Below are positions 42,212 through 53,564 of a stretch of DNA of 64,000 bases, piece by piece. Origin of the DNA: Thysanoteuthis rhombus (lineage: Eukaryota; Mollusca; Cephalopoda; Oegopsida; Thysanoteuthidae); assembly GCA_963457665.1 (NCBI GenBank), contig OY735227.1, forward strand, positions 40,935,250 to 40,999,249, read 5' to 3'. Made by a program: the position numbers and the translations under genes. Under the pieces are notes generated by a model. That model was not told the DNA's origin, ran no database searches, and saw only the letters and a list, made by a program, of their open reading frames with translations. Each line of letters begins with the position of its first letter. The first letter of the stretch is position 1.

Positions 42212-42684
42212 ATTAGTCTATTTTGAGTCAACTGATTCTCTTACTCGTAAAATATTGTATTATTTTCAATAAAAATTGTTAATGGCAATTTTTTACATTT
42301 TTGGCCGTTTTTAGCCTTATTAAGATATGAAAATACGGACTTCCTTGAGGCACTATCGTTTACTGTGTACTATCCGAATGCGATGGTGGTAAACAGAATT
42401 TTTCTTTCAAGTTTAGCAGTGCTATAAGATTGTATTCGGGTGGTATCTTTTCTTTCCTTTTTTGATCTGGAATTCCCGACCTTTTGAGTTGCAGAAGCCA
42501 CACCGGGTTTAACTCTGCACTTGTCTGTTATACGTTCATTGGACAACTTGGAGCGTGCTGCTTCTTTGTAATTTCTCAGTTACCAACAGCGAACCCTGTC
42601 TATAATCCGAACTTCTTCCCAGAGAAGATAATGTTCCCTGTTCTCACTTTAGAGGGAAAAAAACTGTTGATTTGACGAACTGGT
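42212..42684. other. Intergenic span
   Basis: No gene recognised. The 63-residue frame at 42484-42675 shows no domain. Confidence 0.45.
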
Positions 42685-43065
42685 ATTATCATCATCCTTT
42701 TAATATCCTTAGGCATAGACCTTTTTCAAGATTCGTCAGTCCACTCTGTCATGAACGCTGCAGAGCCAATGTTATCTGAATTTGTCTAGTTCGACAGATC
42801 GTCTTATTTTTATCGGCCACTGTTTCATATATGATTTCTTGGAATCACTATTATCAGTTGTGATGTCCATTGGTTGTCTGACAATGGATGACAACCCTAT
42901 TTCCATTCGAGTTTTCTAATGGATTCTATGATGTCTCTGACTCCTGCTTTTCCTCTAATATATTGCACTGTCTTGTGATCCCGCCATGTGATGTTGAGCA
43001 TATTTCTCCCCTGAGCAAGTAGCATGATTCTCAGCTTGAAGGGTCATTCTTTTCCGAACTCAAAC
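42685..43065 (-). mobile_element. RTE-like LINE 3' end
   Basis: The minus strand gives KLRIMLLAQGRNMLNITWRD, HKTVQYIRGKAGVRDIIESI and, further on, MTEW...ES*KRSMPKDIKRMM after frame breaks. It aligns with 20045, 38935, 52320 and 55700. A short ATCATC tail marks the 3' end near 42688. Confidence 0.75.
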
Positions 43066-43259
43066 TGGCGTGCTTGGCACAGGCATGCTGGCGTACATTA
43101 AAAAAAGTTGGGTAGACGCAACTGCAGGTGATCAGATAACATTTTAATGGAAATAACAAACGACGAATTTTCCGAGGATTTTATTGAGTCGAGATTAACG
43201 TGGTTGGCGTGGGCTGCAACCAGTTATTAGAGTAAATATAATTGGGAGATCAGGAAATT
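43066..43259. other. Intergenic span
   Basis: Nothing recognised. Confidence 0.45.
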
Positions 43260-43420
43260 CAATTAGCAGATTGCTTCCAGGAATGAATCACCCCAAGACT
43301 CGGTCGATTCTATCGAAATCTTCTCCACACGCTTGGAAATAAACAGGAACAAGACGGGCTGCTTCAGAGTCAAACTCCTCTCAGACTGAAGCTTAATATG
43401 AATATGAGGTCAGGTAAAAA
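43260..43420 (+). repeat. Dispersed repeat N/M remnant
   Basis: GGAATGAATCACCCCAAGAC and CAAGACGGGCTGCTTCAGAG parallel 18370-18570. Confidence 0.5.
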
Positions 43421-45179
43421 AATAACTTGCTAAAAAAAAGTGTTTTTAGAACAGACAATTCCGATAGAACGTATGATCAGAACGAACAAATTCTCTGAGG
43501 ATGTCATAAAAATTACAATTTCCGTTTCTTTCTTTCTCTTCCTGGACGCAAGTTGTCGCCACATGATGTCATGGTATTACTCTTTCTTTTTCCCCTCTCT
43601 CAATATACTGTATGACTAATTATGATTGTAAAGTCAACTCTCTAAGAATTTGACAATAATTCTTATTACTCGACAATATTTTCAGATGCGTTCATACGCA
43701 TATCTATGAGAGGGTCTGTAGGTCTGTTGGTCTGTCCGTCCTCAATATGTTCAAAATCAATTTTCTGCACATGATAAAAAGAATCTATTTAGCCCTGCAT
43801 CTTTGGAATAAAACCAGATTGGGTACTTTATGCCCGTTACGTGATGTTTTAGAAATAGTATTCAATTTACCGAAGAATTACAATGTAGAACTGGACCCTT
43901 AGGCACTTGAAATGATAATGTCATAAAAATTCTAAGAACAATACGATCTGATCAAACATGTCACAAAAGATGTAGGTAAAATATTATGGAATATGGAAAC
44001 ATTGTTGCAATAATGTCCTTGTTTTCATACAAAATACGTGCATTCATATTGAGGGAAGTATTTATTATGTGAATGTGGGATAATCCGACGAAATGGCGGC
44101 GATGATTGATAGTGTGGGAATGAAAAGATTGAAAAAAGCGTTACATCTCATTTTTTTTAAAGATAATTATTAAGCACAATACATGTCGCAAAAACTTAAT
44201 CATTAGCGAGAGATCCGTGATCTTGATGTTTTCCGGGGAGCAACTCTGGTAACACTCGCACAACCAGAAAGATTAGAACCGTTCGAAAAAACTAATGAAT
44301 GCAAACAATAGTTTATTTTCGGGCAACGAACCGAGTGGGGAACATGTTCTCAAAATGTATAGTTAACAAGACTGTCGTGAAGTTTTGACGGGCCTGGCTA
44401 GCCGGAAGTGTATTATGATAATAATTGCTCAAGAAAATTAAAAAGAGAATAAAGTTGGGTGGAATAACGCAATCGTCGTTCCCACCTCCCCACAACTAGT
44501 GTTACCAAAAGCGTTGAATTGGCAACACTGGCAACCATAATTGTGCATATAGAAGATTTAAAAAGAAGAGATAAGCGGAAAACAAAGCGGTTCTGATAGT
44601 TATTGACAGGGAAAAGATAGATTGTCCAATTTGACGTATTATTGTGTTGTGTAGGAGAGTAGTTATTGAAGTGTTACCAGAATGAGCCCCCGAAAACAGC
44701 ATGTTTACTTCTCTCTGATAATAGAATCTATCGGAGCAGCAACGAATCCACCCAATGCTACACATCGAAGTTTGATAAAATGAAAGCAATGGCTTTTTTT
44801 GACAATAGGAAAATAAAGTTACGCAGTCTCTGTCACGAACCCTTTAGAAAAATTATTACATCATTTTCTACAATTTCTTATAGTAAAACACACACTCAGT
44901 TTATAAAGACTAACCACGCCGCTGATCCATAAAGTGGCTACCAAGGAGGTTGAAGTAAACGGATAAGAAATAACCAGATATGATGTCCCACACAAGTTAG
45001 TTTTTCCCTTGGATAGGTTTCTCCTATAACCAGAAAGCAGAGCTTTTCTCTAAAAAAAAATTCCATGTGACAGAATAGCGTAAAAAGAAAGAAGCAATTA
45101 CCATTGATTTAAATAGGAAAAAAAATTGGAGCATTTCTTAAAAGTGGTGATAATGGTAAGTTAGTTTAGAAAATGCAGC
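43421..45179. other. Intergenic span
   Basis: No gene recognised. The frames at 44313-44495, 44502-44789 and 44666-44932 are under 100 residues and show no domain. The stretch GTTACCAGAATGAGCCCCCG at 44672 has a repeat-like look but no second copy here. Confidence 0.45.
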
Positions 45180-45320
45180 TGCTGCGGCAATCCTATTGGT
45201 CGCAGGTTCGATTCCTGCAGCAGTCCCATTTCCTTACATTGTTTATTGTCTATGTCGAATGATACGTTAACTGAGTAACAACAGGAAATCATTTCAAATA
45301 AGAGTTTCTACATGATATAT
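45180..45320 (+). mobile_element. SINE family C, single orientation
   Basis: GGTCGCAGGTTCGATTCCTG (B box) at 45199, then TTACATTGTTTATTGTC, GTCGAATGATACGTTAACTG and GGAAATCATTTCAAATAAG. This is the non-palindromic form of family C. Confidence 0.75.
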
Positions 45321-45589
45321 TACCAGTTAAAATCGTTCTATCGGATCATATACATCCATCCCTCAATACATAACTGTAATAAAAGATCCTTTTTGATACA
45401 TAAAAACTCATCAAGATGCACAAAATCAAATCGAAATGAAGCACCGATGCTCACAGACACAATTCAAAGCTATGGCAGCATGAGGTCTTAATGCAAAGGG
45501 TATAACTGTATTCTTCTTCTTCACGCAAAATGACTCTTTCACAAACACACCCGGTCTCTCATATATATTGTCTCTCTTTCTTACATAAC
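45321..45589. other. Intergenic span
   Basis: Nothing recognised. Confidence 0.45.
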
Positions 45590-46010
45590 ATCTCTCGATA
45601 AATCTTTCACACATGCACATAAACACCTTTTCTCTCTCTCACACACACCTTGTCTCTTTCATACATACACATACTGTTTCTCGAACTGTCTCTCTCACAA
45701 ACATACACATTTCTCCTTCTCAGGCAAATTGCTTCCTCTCTTACACACCAACACATACGCTTTCGTTTTCTCACTCTTATGCTCATGTACACAAGATTGG
45801 GCATTCCTATGCATACTCTCTTTTTCTCGATTTCTACCACATGCACTTTCTTTCTCTCTTTCTCTCTCTCTCACTCTCTCTCTCTCTTTCTCTCTATCAC
45901 TCTTTCTCTCTCTTTCTATTTCTTTATATAGTTTATTTCTCCCTTTCATACACACACCCACCCTTTTTCTGGTCTGTACTTCAGGATCAAAGTGTAGTAT
46001 CTGTTCCCCG
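45590..46010. repeat. Degenerate CT/CA-rich satellite, left block
   Basis: TCTCTCTC, TCACACAC and CATACACA runs alternate. The many frames on both strands are Ser/Leu or Arg/Glu runs. Confidence 0.8.
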
Positions 46011-46405
46011 GCATAGACCGAGGAGTCAGTACTGACACTTGCCTGCCGAATGGGCTGGAGAGGGAGTGTGTGTCAAGACCGAGTGCACCGGTGCAATGCG
46101 TCAGCCAATGAGGTTTTACTGAGGCTACGCACTGCTAAGCGTATTGGGGAGCCTTTGGACTCGTCCTTCGGCTCTCCTATTATTACTCGGCCCAGCTGCG
46201 GGGTGTCAGTTTCCCCGGAGCAGCACTGCTCCATTGCACTTAAAGGAGCAGGTCCTCTGGTGGACGCTTTCGTGGCGGAGGTTGCTTTGGTGGCAAAGCA
46301 AACCGTAGCTGCGTCGGCTGGAGCCATTTTTGGAAGGGTGTCTCCTATTTTCCCCACGTTAAGCCCGACCTTGTGTCAAATTCCGCTGTGGTGGGACAGT
46401 AGATA
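46011..46405. other. Isolated CpG-rich island of unknown nature
   Basis: About 390 bp of clearly higher GC than the surroundings, with roughly two dozen CpG dinucleotides by eye. It sits inside 2 kb of CT/CA satellite. Open frames of 118 residues (plus, 46050-46406) and 94 residues (minus, 46357-46073) cover it. GC-rich DNA with few stops gives frames on both strands, so neither is proof of a gene. I recognise no domain and found no second copy in the window. It may be a foreign insertion or a CpG-rich repeat. Confidence 0.5.
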
Positions 46406-46485
46406 AATAGAACACACATCCACCCTCGCTTGTTCTCTTGACCTTTTTTACCACCATATAAACATGCTTGATTATTCCTTCCTAC
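46406..46485. other. Transition sequence
   Basis: Short unique sequence between the island and the right satellite block. Confidence 0.4.
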
Positions 46486-47630
46486 ACACGTGCATACAGT
46501 CTCTCTTTTTCTCTCTCTCTCTCTCTCTCTCTCAATGTGTCACATACATATTCCCTCTTTAAAAAGAATCTTTCTCTATCACGTTAACACTCTCTCTTTC
46601 TCTTCCTCCGTGGCATGCACACTTTCTCTTTCGCATACCGACAGTATCTCTTTTTTCTCTCTCTCTCTCTCTCTTCCTTATACATATGCTCTCGCTCTCT
46701 CTCTCACTTTCATGCATATGCACATACTCATACGCTCTCCCTTTCTCTGTCACATTCATACCCCCCTTTTTGAGAAATCTTTCTCCATCACCTGCACTCC
46801 CTCTCTCTCTCGCTTACTGACAGTTTTTCTCTCTCTCTCTTTCACTCATAGACGCACTGTCTCACCCTTTTATACACTCTCACACACACACATGCACGCT
46901 CTCTCTCACTCTCTCATAACCATATACATATCATTGAGTATACCATCCTATACACACGAATACATTCTCTCTCTCTCTTTCTCTGTGACATACACACTCT
47001 CTCTTTCACATACCGGCAGCTTCTCTCTTTTTCTCTTTTCCTCTAACACACATATGCTCTCTCCCACTCTCCATTACACACATACGCTCTCTCTATCTCT
47101 CTCTCACATACACACACATACATACTTTCCCTTTTTTTAAAAATGTTTGTATATTACATACTCACTCTCTCTTTCGTATACCGATAGTTTATCTATTTCT
47201 CTCTCTTTTCCATTCACATACGCTCTCTCTCACCCTCTCACACACACTCATACACACACATGCACTCTCTCTCTCTCTCTCTCTCATCCCTTTTCATGCC
47301 CCTGTACACATGATTGAGTATTCTTTCCTATACTCACACATACACACATTCTCTCTCTCTCTGTCGCATGTCCACAGTTTCTCTCTTCCTCTCTTTCACA
47401 CACATATGCTCTCTCTTACTCACATACACACACATGTACACAGACACATTCACTCTCTCTCTCTCGTTCTCTGTCGCATACCCACAATTTCTCTCTTTCT
47501 CACACATATGCTCTCTCTAACTCTCTTACACACATACATACACACACATACAGACACAGATACAAACACACACTCTCTCTCTTATCCCTTTTCATGACCA
47601 TATACACATGATTGAGTATTATTCCTATAC
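46486..47630. repeat. Degenerate CT/CA-rich satellite, right block
   Basis: CTCTCTCT runs, CACACATA runs and the phrases CATACCGACAG (46636), CATACCGGCAG (47017) and GTATACCGATAG (47176) recur. So do CCATATAAACATGCTTGATTATTCCTTCC (46453) and close variants at 46920, 47305 and 47602. These suggest an old higher-order repeat of about 340-400 bp beneath the CT noise. The 216-residue frame here is Ser/Leu/His repeat. Confidence 0.7.
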
Positions 47631-48109
47631 GGGGCCGTGTATATATAAAGTCTTAATTACTGTCCAGCCAATTGTCCACTACTCCTAATGCTTGACCACT
47701 ACTGATAAGACATTAACAACTAATTGCAGTCCTTATCCTAGGAACGGCAGTTATGCAAATTTGGGATTAATGAGATGTTATCAACAAATGGGGAAATATG
47801 TAATAAATTCAGTTAATGCGAGAGCATAAATTACTGCAAATGCTAGTAGAACCTGTGGAAATTCCACAGTGTATCTTGGCAATATACTTATATAATACGT
47901 TGCAAATCCATACATATAAAGACCAGTGTCATCACACTTGATTGTTTATTTGTCTATTCAGTTCAAAAAGTCACAGTTGAAAATAAGTTTCACTCTCTGC
48001 CTCTCTTTAAAGCCGATTAATGAAGCTAGTAAGACTTAGGCGACTGACTGCCGACCCTTTGTGTTTGTGTGTAAGAGATACAGGTAAAAATCCTAAAACA
48101 ATGAGATTG
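47631..48109. other. Intergenic span
   Basis: No gene recognised. Confidence 0.45.
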
Positions 48110-48245
48110 ATAAACCTTGAAAATTCTCAGTAGGTATTTTCTGTAAATTCCTTGTAAGTAAGTCGTTTTGCTTTAACTAGTTGGACAATCGTTTAAGGGA
48201 TAGAAATCATTTGGCAACAGGATTTTGATTATATTGTTGATAACA
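48110..48245 (+). repeat. Family O repeat, first copy
   Basis: GTATTTTCTGTAAATTCCTTG, TCGTTTTGCTTTAACTAG and GACAATCGTTTAAGGGATAG recur at 48848-48958 in the same orientation. Confidence 0.7.
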
Positions 48246-48343
48246 ACTTCAGAGTGGTGAAGCATTAAGATATACAATTAGAGAACGGGAGGAAACCGTT
48301 GAAACTCTACAGAAATACGGGTAGATACTTTTACCGAATGCAT

Positions 48344-48345
<2 letters not shown>

Positions 48346-48412
<67 letters not shown>
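48346..48412. repeat. (TA)n microsatellite
   Basis: About 33 TA units. The Tyr-Ile frame is simple sequence. Confidence 0.93.
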
Positions 48413-48415
<3 letters not shown>

Positions 48416-48837
48416 GTTCTGGATTTCGAGCATTCCATCATAAAATCTTCTTGCTTTAAAATTTCACACAAGTTTATGTGCCCCTCCTTAAGCTGTTGTC
48501 ATTAATGTTAGCCGTGATATTTCTTCGTTTTGGCGGAGTTATTTTGTGCACCATATCTGTCAGGGATCTCCATACAATGGCCATAATTCGTCGAATACAG
48601 AAGACTCTGGTGAAATCTGGGCCTTATACCTTGGCAAATACTGTACTATTTCTTTTTTGTCGGGGAGGGGTGCTTACAAAATAACGACCAAACTAAAATA
48701 TTTCCAAGGATGGTTAGGAAATCTATTTTGCAAATAGCTTCGTCGATCAAAATATGAATTACCTGAGCTTTTATATCTCTGCCAACGAGAAGTAAGATCA
48801 CTCGAGATTTTATGATAGAATTCTTGGGACCTCAAAT
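48413..48837. other. Intergenic span
   Basis: Two overlapping 60-70 residue frames (48478-48737) show no domain. Confidence 0.45.
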
Positions 48838-48960
48838 CCCCGAATTCCTAGTATTTTCTGTATATTCCTCGTAAGTAAACCGTTTTGCTTTAATGCGTTG
48901 TACAATCGTTTAACAGGATATTAATCACTTGGTAATAGGCTTTAGGTTATGTGTAGGAAG
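48838..48960 (+). repeat. Family O repeat, second copy
   Basis: GTATTTTCTGTATATTCCTCG, CCGTTTTGCTTTAATGCG and ACAATCGTTTAACAGGATA parallel the copy at 48110. The pair, about 730 bp apart in direct orientation, could be LTR-like, but I saw no other LTR hallmark. Confidence 0.65.
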
Positions 48961-49150
48961 ATGCTAAGCTTTGGAATTCAACGAACTGAAAGTTTGCAGT
49001 GTCATTTGTGCAGGATGTGGCCAAGCATTATCATGGAACAAAAGCAACCCCTTTTGCTTATCCAGGGCTAACCTTATTTCGCACAATTTTTGTCAAATTC
49101 CAAAACTGGCTTAACCAGAACAAGATTAAATAGAACGACAATCTTCACCA
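48960..49150 (-). pseudogene. Mariner transposase catalytic fragment
   Basis: The minus strand reads RLALDKQKGLLLFHDNAWPH followed by PAQMTLQTF. The HDNAxPH block is the motif around the second catalytic aspartate of mariner transposases. Upstream pieces such as KPVLEFDKNCAK are frame-shifted. The third catalytic motif is absent, and the fragment runs into family O. It is distinct from the mariners at 32990 and 37794. Confidence 0.72.
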
Positions 49151-49189
49151 AAATTAGTGGTATAAACTGGTTTATAAAATCCCGTTCCC

Positions 49190-49490
49190 TAACGTAATAT
49201 GAACCCACGACCACCTGGTTGTCAGGAGGATGTCTCACTGACTGAGCTAAGCCGACAAATCTTAGATATCAACAAAAATTATCATACATATATGCAAGGG
49301 CTTATTTCATCCTAATAGCTAAATACATTTATACAAAATATATATATATATATATACATATATATATGTATTATGCATCCAATACAAAAGTCGCAAAAAT
49401 CATCTTCAGTCAGAATTAAAGTTGGTACGGAGTTTTACCCTGCAGCAGACAGTCTTGTCTTGATACTTGGTTCCATTCTTAATGGTGTAT
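49190..49490 (-). mobile_element. SINE B-like tRNA head joined to family M
   Basis: Minus strand: GGCTTAGCTCAGTCAGTGAG (A box type) and GGTGGTCGTGGGTTCATATT (B box type) at 49260-49190. Then, on the other side of a (TA)n at 49337-49370, the family M block AAATCATCTTCAGTCAGAATT is reversed. The order matches 22090-22440. Confidence 0.6.
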
Positions 49491-49660
49491 ATCAGCTGTG
49501 ATAATTCTTCTTTCTGGGAGAAAACTGCATTGGACTATACCTGTTACAGACCACCATACAACGACCATGATATTACGTCAGTGAAACATTGGCTTAACAA
49601 AATGCTCTAGAGCTTCATCATGGTCGGGCCATTGGACAGCAGATCGTTTCCAGTTGTTGG
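49491..49660. other. Intergenic span
   Basis: Nothing recognised. Confidence 0.45.
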
Positions 49661-50025
49661 ACAGGAGTAGTCCCCAACCATCGGGCTGCAGACCGGTACC
49701 GGTTCACAAAGGATATGCTACTGGGCCGCGAGGAAACGATATGATTTTTCGGTATGTAACGATAAAATAAAACAAATGTACGATAAAAACAAAACAAAAA
49801 AAAACAAACAACAACAACAACAAAAAATTCATTTCTTTGATCTTAAAATAAAGTTTGTCAGATAGACCCTTTTAGAAACGAAATTGAGCGTATTGGCCAT
49901 TTATAAGTAGCATCTATATTCTGGTCGTGTTTATCACTGTCTCGTCGGCTTATACAGGAAAGAATATTGTCAATATTAAACTGGCCCCCAATGCTAAGAA
50001 ATGTTCGGGAACCCTGTCGTACAGG
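49661..50025 (+). mobile_element. Possible non-autonomous hAT element
   Basis: ACAGGAGTAGTCCCCAACC at 49661, followed by GACCGGTACCGGTTC, looks like a hAT left end. AAATGTTCGGGAACCCTG ending at 50016 has the reversed form of a CAGGGTTCCCGAAC end. The two ends match only loosely, and the eight bases outside them differ, so they may belong to different elements. An AAAACAAAAC tract lies at 49786-49827. Confidence 0.35.
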
Positions 50026-50735
50026 ATTCACATTTAGCAAGTCAATATATTTTGATTACATTTTTGTATAAAAAGAATTGGTCATTCTATCTACAACAAC
50101 GGAATCGAAACGGTGATTTTAGCCGAATTTTCATGAGTTCATGAGGAACCAGCTTATCAAGTTTCGGTCCTTTTCCAACTTGCTTCAGCTTTTCAAATCA
50201 AAACTTCTTGGACCATTTTTTGTTTATTCTTAGTCACCATAAGCAAGGTCTTCCGGTCACTTTTCACGTCAAAGGTTTAGTTAGAATGGGGTTATCTATG
50301 TCACAGAATTAAGACTAGTAAACAGAAAAGACATCAAGATAGTTCATCGACGTTAAATTGTTAATTTGAAACCACTAAAAGTTGTTGAAAATGAAGACTA
50401 AAAATGACCAAAAAATGCAATGAGGGAGTCTTATAAGTTAGAAACATTAGAATTTGGTAACGCACTTGTTAACTCAGGGTTTCAAAATGTCGAGATCTAT
50501 CGAATGGTTAGACAGAGATTCTCCTCCACTTACCCTTCCAGTTGATCATTCAGAACTATTACCTGGGGCCCCTGTGTCTTCATATTTGAGATTTAAATCT
50601 CCGTTTAAAAGCTTAAGCAATCAACGACGTGCTGTTCGGACTGAAGTGGTACCTTCATCCCAGGGTTGATTAATGTTACAGACAGCCTGAGGGGCATGGT
50701 GGCCAAGTTTAAACTCATGAAGAAAATTTTGAGCA
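50026..50735. other. Intergenic span
   Basis: The 71-residue frame at 50454-50669 shows no domain. Nothing else is recognised. Confidence 0.45.
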
Positions 50736-50878
50736 TTTGTTTATCATTATTATTATTATAATAATTATTAACATTATAATTATTATTATCATTATTGTTG
50801 TAGTTGTTGTTGTTGTTGTTGTTATTGTTGTTGTTGTTATTATTATTATTATTATTATCATTATTATCATTATTATAC
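50736..50878. repeat. (ATT)n-(GTT)n-(ATT)n microsatellite
   Basis: ATT units, then about ten GTT units, then ATT with ATC breaks. The Asn and Ile/Val frames are simple sequence. Confidence 0.88.
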
Positions 50879-51279
50879 ACTCAAACCTATTACAATATAT
50901 TTACAAGCATATCTATGATGGGCCTGATGCAATTCAAGCGCTAGAGATATCGATCCGGTCTATATAACAGTTTGTCGACGTTCAATGACAGATTGTCCGA
51001 CAACGGTATTGACATACTCTATCCTATTGGACTATGATATGTGAACTGGTTTTCATCCACTAAGATGATGCATTATTCATTGTCTTTTTTGTCCAAGACT
51101 GTGATTCAAATAACTTTTTTTCAATCGGTATTTTATGGGAGCTTAATTTCACGTTTTCAATTTCTATCTCAAGTCTGGGGGTCATTAAACATGAGAAATG
51201 ATATCTGTGAAAGACAAAAAAACAAAAACGAAAAACAAAATAAGAAAAAAGAAAAAGAAAAACAATAAATCTATTAATA
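50879..51279. other. Intergenic span
   Basis: An AAAACAAAAACGAAAAAC-type stretch lies at 51213-51270. No gene. Confidence 0.45.
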
Positions 51280-51560
51280 GCCTCTGTTCGGTCTCTACAG
51301 ACAATGGGACAACCCTGGAGTGTTCCCTCCAATTTGCAATCCTGTACAAAGCGTATGGAGATCCTGGGATATACAGTCGTAAGAATCTCCATCTCAGTCT
51401 CCTCGATGCTGTCCATCTTCTTGGTTGCAGGAGTTGTCGGAAAGTTGCTTTCCCAACTCTATGGAGCTCAATTCGCCCTGCTATTTTATCTGTAGCTGAT
51501 AGAGAAAAGATAGATTCATGCCTTACCCAAGGGAATTTGTATGAGATGTATATAAACGGC
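51280..51560 (+). repeat. Family E repeat
   Basis: CGGTCTCTACAGACAATGGG, GCGTATGGAGATCCTGGGAT, GTCGTAAGAATCTCCATCTC and GGAGTTGTCGGAAAGTTGC align best with 62010-62350 and 23150-23400. Frames of 128 and 166 residues on opposite strands cross it. They differ from copy to copy, so I do not call a gene. Confidence 0.65.
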
Positions 51561-52315
51561 CACGATTCCATTGTTCACGCTGTTAATGCCGTGCCAATTG
51601 CACCCTTTATAAATAGATATGAGAAACAACATCAATCATACAAAATGCATTGTGCAAAACAAATTCACACAATAAAATCCTGTTCACCCCAATTCTGAAA
51701 GTCTAACGCTGCACAATCTTCCCAACCAGTATGCCCATTCTATTTGACACAGTGCTGCTCTATTCTAAGCTTGATAAATATTTATATGAGCAACTACATA
51801 TTTGTTCGGTTTAGCTAGTTTTATTAAGATTTATGGTATTCGCTCTGAAGAAGCCGGCTTACTGATAATAGCTTTGGAGATGAGCATGTTAACCTTAACT
51901 CTACTACACACACCTGCCTACAGCTGTGGGTTGGGTGGGAACAGCTTTCCCTCACAATCTATATACTACTTGACTCTGATTTTGTTTATCTATTTGTAGG
52001 TGCGAGAAGGGTGAAAATCTCATGGGACAGATTCTTCCCACTTATTAGTGAAACAGCAAGACCTATTGTGCTCTCTAGCCTTGGGAAGGTAACCAGTCTA
52101 GGAGAAGAACAATTCATATTCCAAACTAAGGAACAGAGCCCCCGCTATAAGGGGTTTGACGCTCAATTCGATGTCCTTTCAATAACTCCTGTAACTGAGC
52201 TGATGTCAGAAAACAGCAATGGGCTATACCTCTAAGGTTTCCACTAGACTACATCAGTGAGACCAAGACGAGAAGGTCATTCACTCACAATAAACCGAAA
52301 CGGTACATTTAGTCA
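51561..52315. other. Intergenic span
   Basis: No gene recognised. The 65-75 residue frames have no domain. Confidence 0.45.
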
Positions 52316-52850
52316 TCATCATCAGCGGTAGCAGCAGCATCAGCAGCAGTAGCAGCATCAGCAGCCTTTTAGCGCCCGTCTTTGGACATAAACTATCCCA
52401 AAGATTAGCCAAATCTCTCTATCATGGGCGTCATGCAGCCAGAACTTTCGGAACTTGTCTAGTTGGTCACGCTATCTTATTAGTTGGCCACGGTTTCACA
52501 TGTGATCTCTATTTTAGCAGTTGTCTGCCATTCTTGCAACACGACCAGCCCATTGCTATTTGAGTTGCTATGAATTCTATGATATCTCAAGTTCCTGTTT
52601 TCCTTTAATATATTGTGTCGTCTCTCAATGTGATACCGAGCATGATTCTCTCCTATGCAGGTCGCATCGATCTCAGTTTTAAATTCAATCTTTTGGTTAT
52701 GTTCCATGTCTCCGTTCCGTAGGAGGATACATTGGTTGTATCTCCTTCTTTTTAGGACTAGTGTGATTTTCTTGTTTCTCAGGGTTGGGCTCGCTCTACT
52801 GAGAAGTGGTAACCCTAGAGTGATTCTTTGCTTGAATTTTTCTTCCTCTG
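52316..52850 (-). mobile_element. RTE-like LINE 3' end, longest copy
   Basis: The minus strand, across several frame breaks, gives YIKGKQELEIS, QWAGRVARMADN, QLDKFRKFWLHDAHDRE and FGIVYVQRRALKGC, followed by (GCTGCTGAT)-type triplets at 52316-52365. It extends further 5' than the other copies, into sequence like PNPEKQENHTSPKKKEIQPM. All frames are broken. Confidence 0.78.
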
Positions 52851-53564
52851 AGGATTTATTGAATCAAATTAGCTACAAAAGTTATACGTCTCAGTTTTCA
52901 TCCCAGTTGGCCAGAAAACAACCTAGGAACAGATTAGATTAAAAAAGACCTCTCTTGGGCTTTGTAGCCGAGCTTAAGGGGCCACCCCTGAACCATATAG
53001 CTGCGAAGGTTTGCTTTAATTATCAGATCACCAATCTCGCCTTGGCAGACAGTCCTACGTTCCCTCACTTTTTTTTAGCACTATACCACTGACGAAAGGA
53101 ACTTACAAAGCATTCTTTGTCAATGACAGCCAAGTTGTGAGCTAATTACCACGTCATGTGATGGAGAATTGACATTATTTCCGAGTAGACCATTGGAGGA
53201 GCTAGCAGCACGGTTTGGGTCGTCGACGTTGTTTCACGGCAAAGCAGAATCGATAACCGCTAAAAACACATATTTACTAAAAATTACACAATTTGCGGTT
53301 TCCGCTGATAACATCGCATAATTTCTCGCCAGGTTGTCACTTGGATAACACTGTTCGCTTCTTCACTGCAATCCCCCCCTTCTCATTCATTACTTGTTAT
53401 CATTACACATCTAACCCGGGTGAACCTGACTGTTTCCCCTCTCTCGCTTGATGTTTCCTTGGCTAATCCCCCTCTCTCTATCGTTTCAGTCCATGTCTCT
53501 ATGACTACTCTTAATTAAACGTCTTCGACTTCCACTCTTTCTATCAGACCCTTCCTCCCACCTC
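52851..53564. other. Intergenic span
   Basis: No gene or repeat recognised. C/T-rich stretches occur near 53365-53590. Confidence 0.45.

Noticed and set aside
46050..46406. 118-residue frame in the GC-rich island
   Set aside because: High GC gives stop-poor frames on both strands, and no conserved motif or second copy was found. Reported only as an island.
49661..50025. A complete hAT transposon
   Set aside because: The two ends match loosely and the flanking 8 bp differ, so it is listed only as possible.
51198..51698. 166-residue frame across family E
   Set aside because: The frame is not preserved in the other family E copies, so coding is unlikely.
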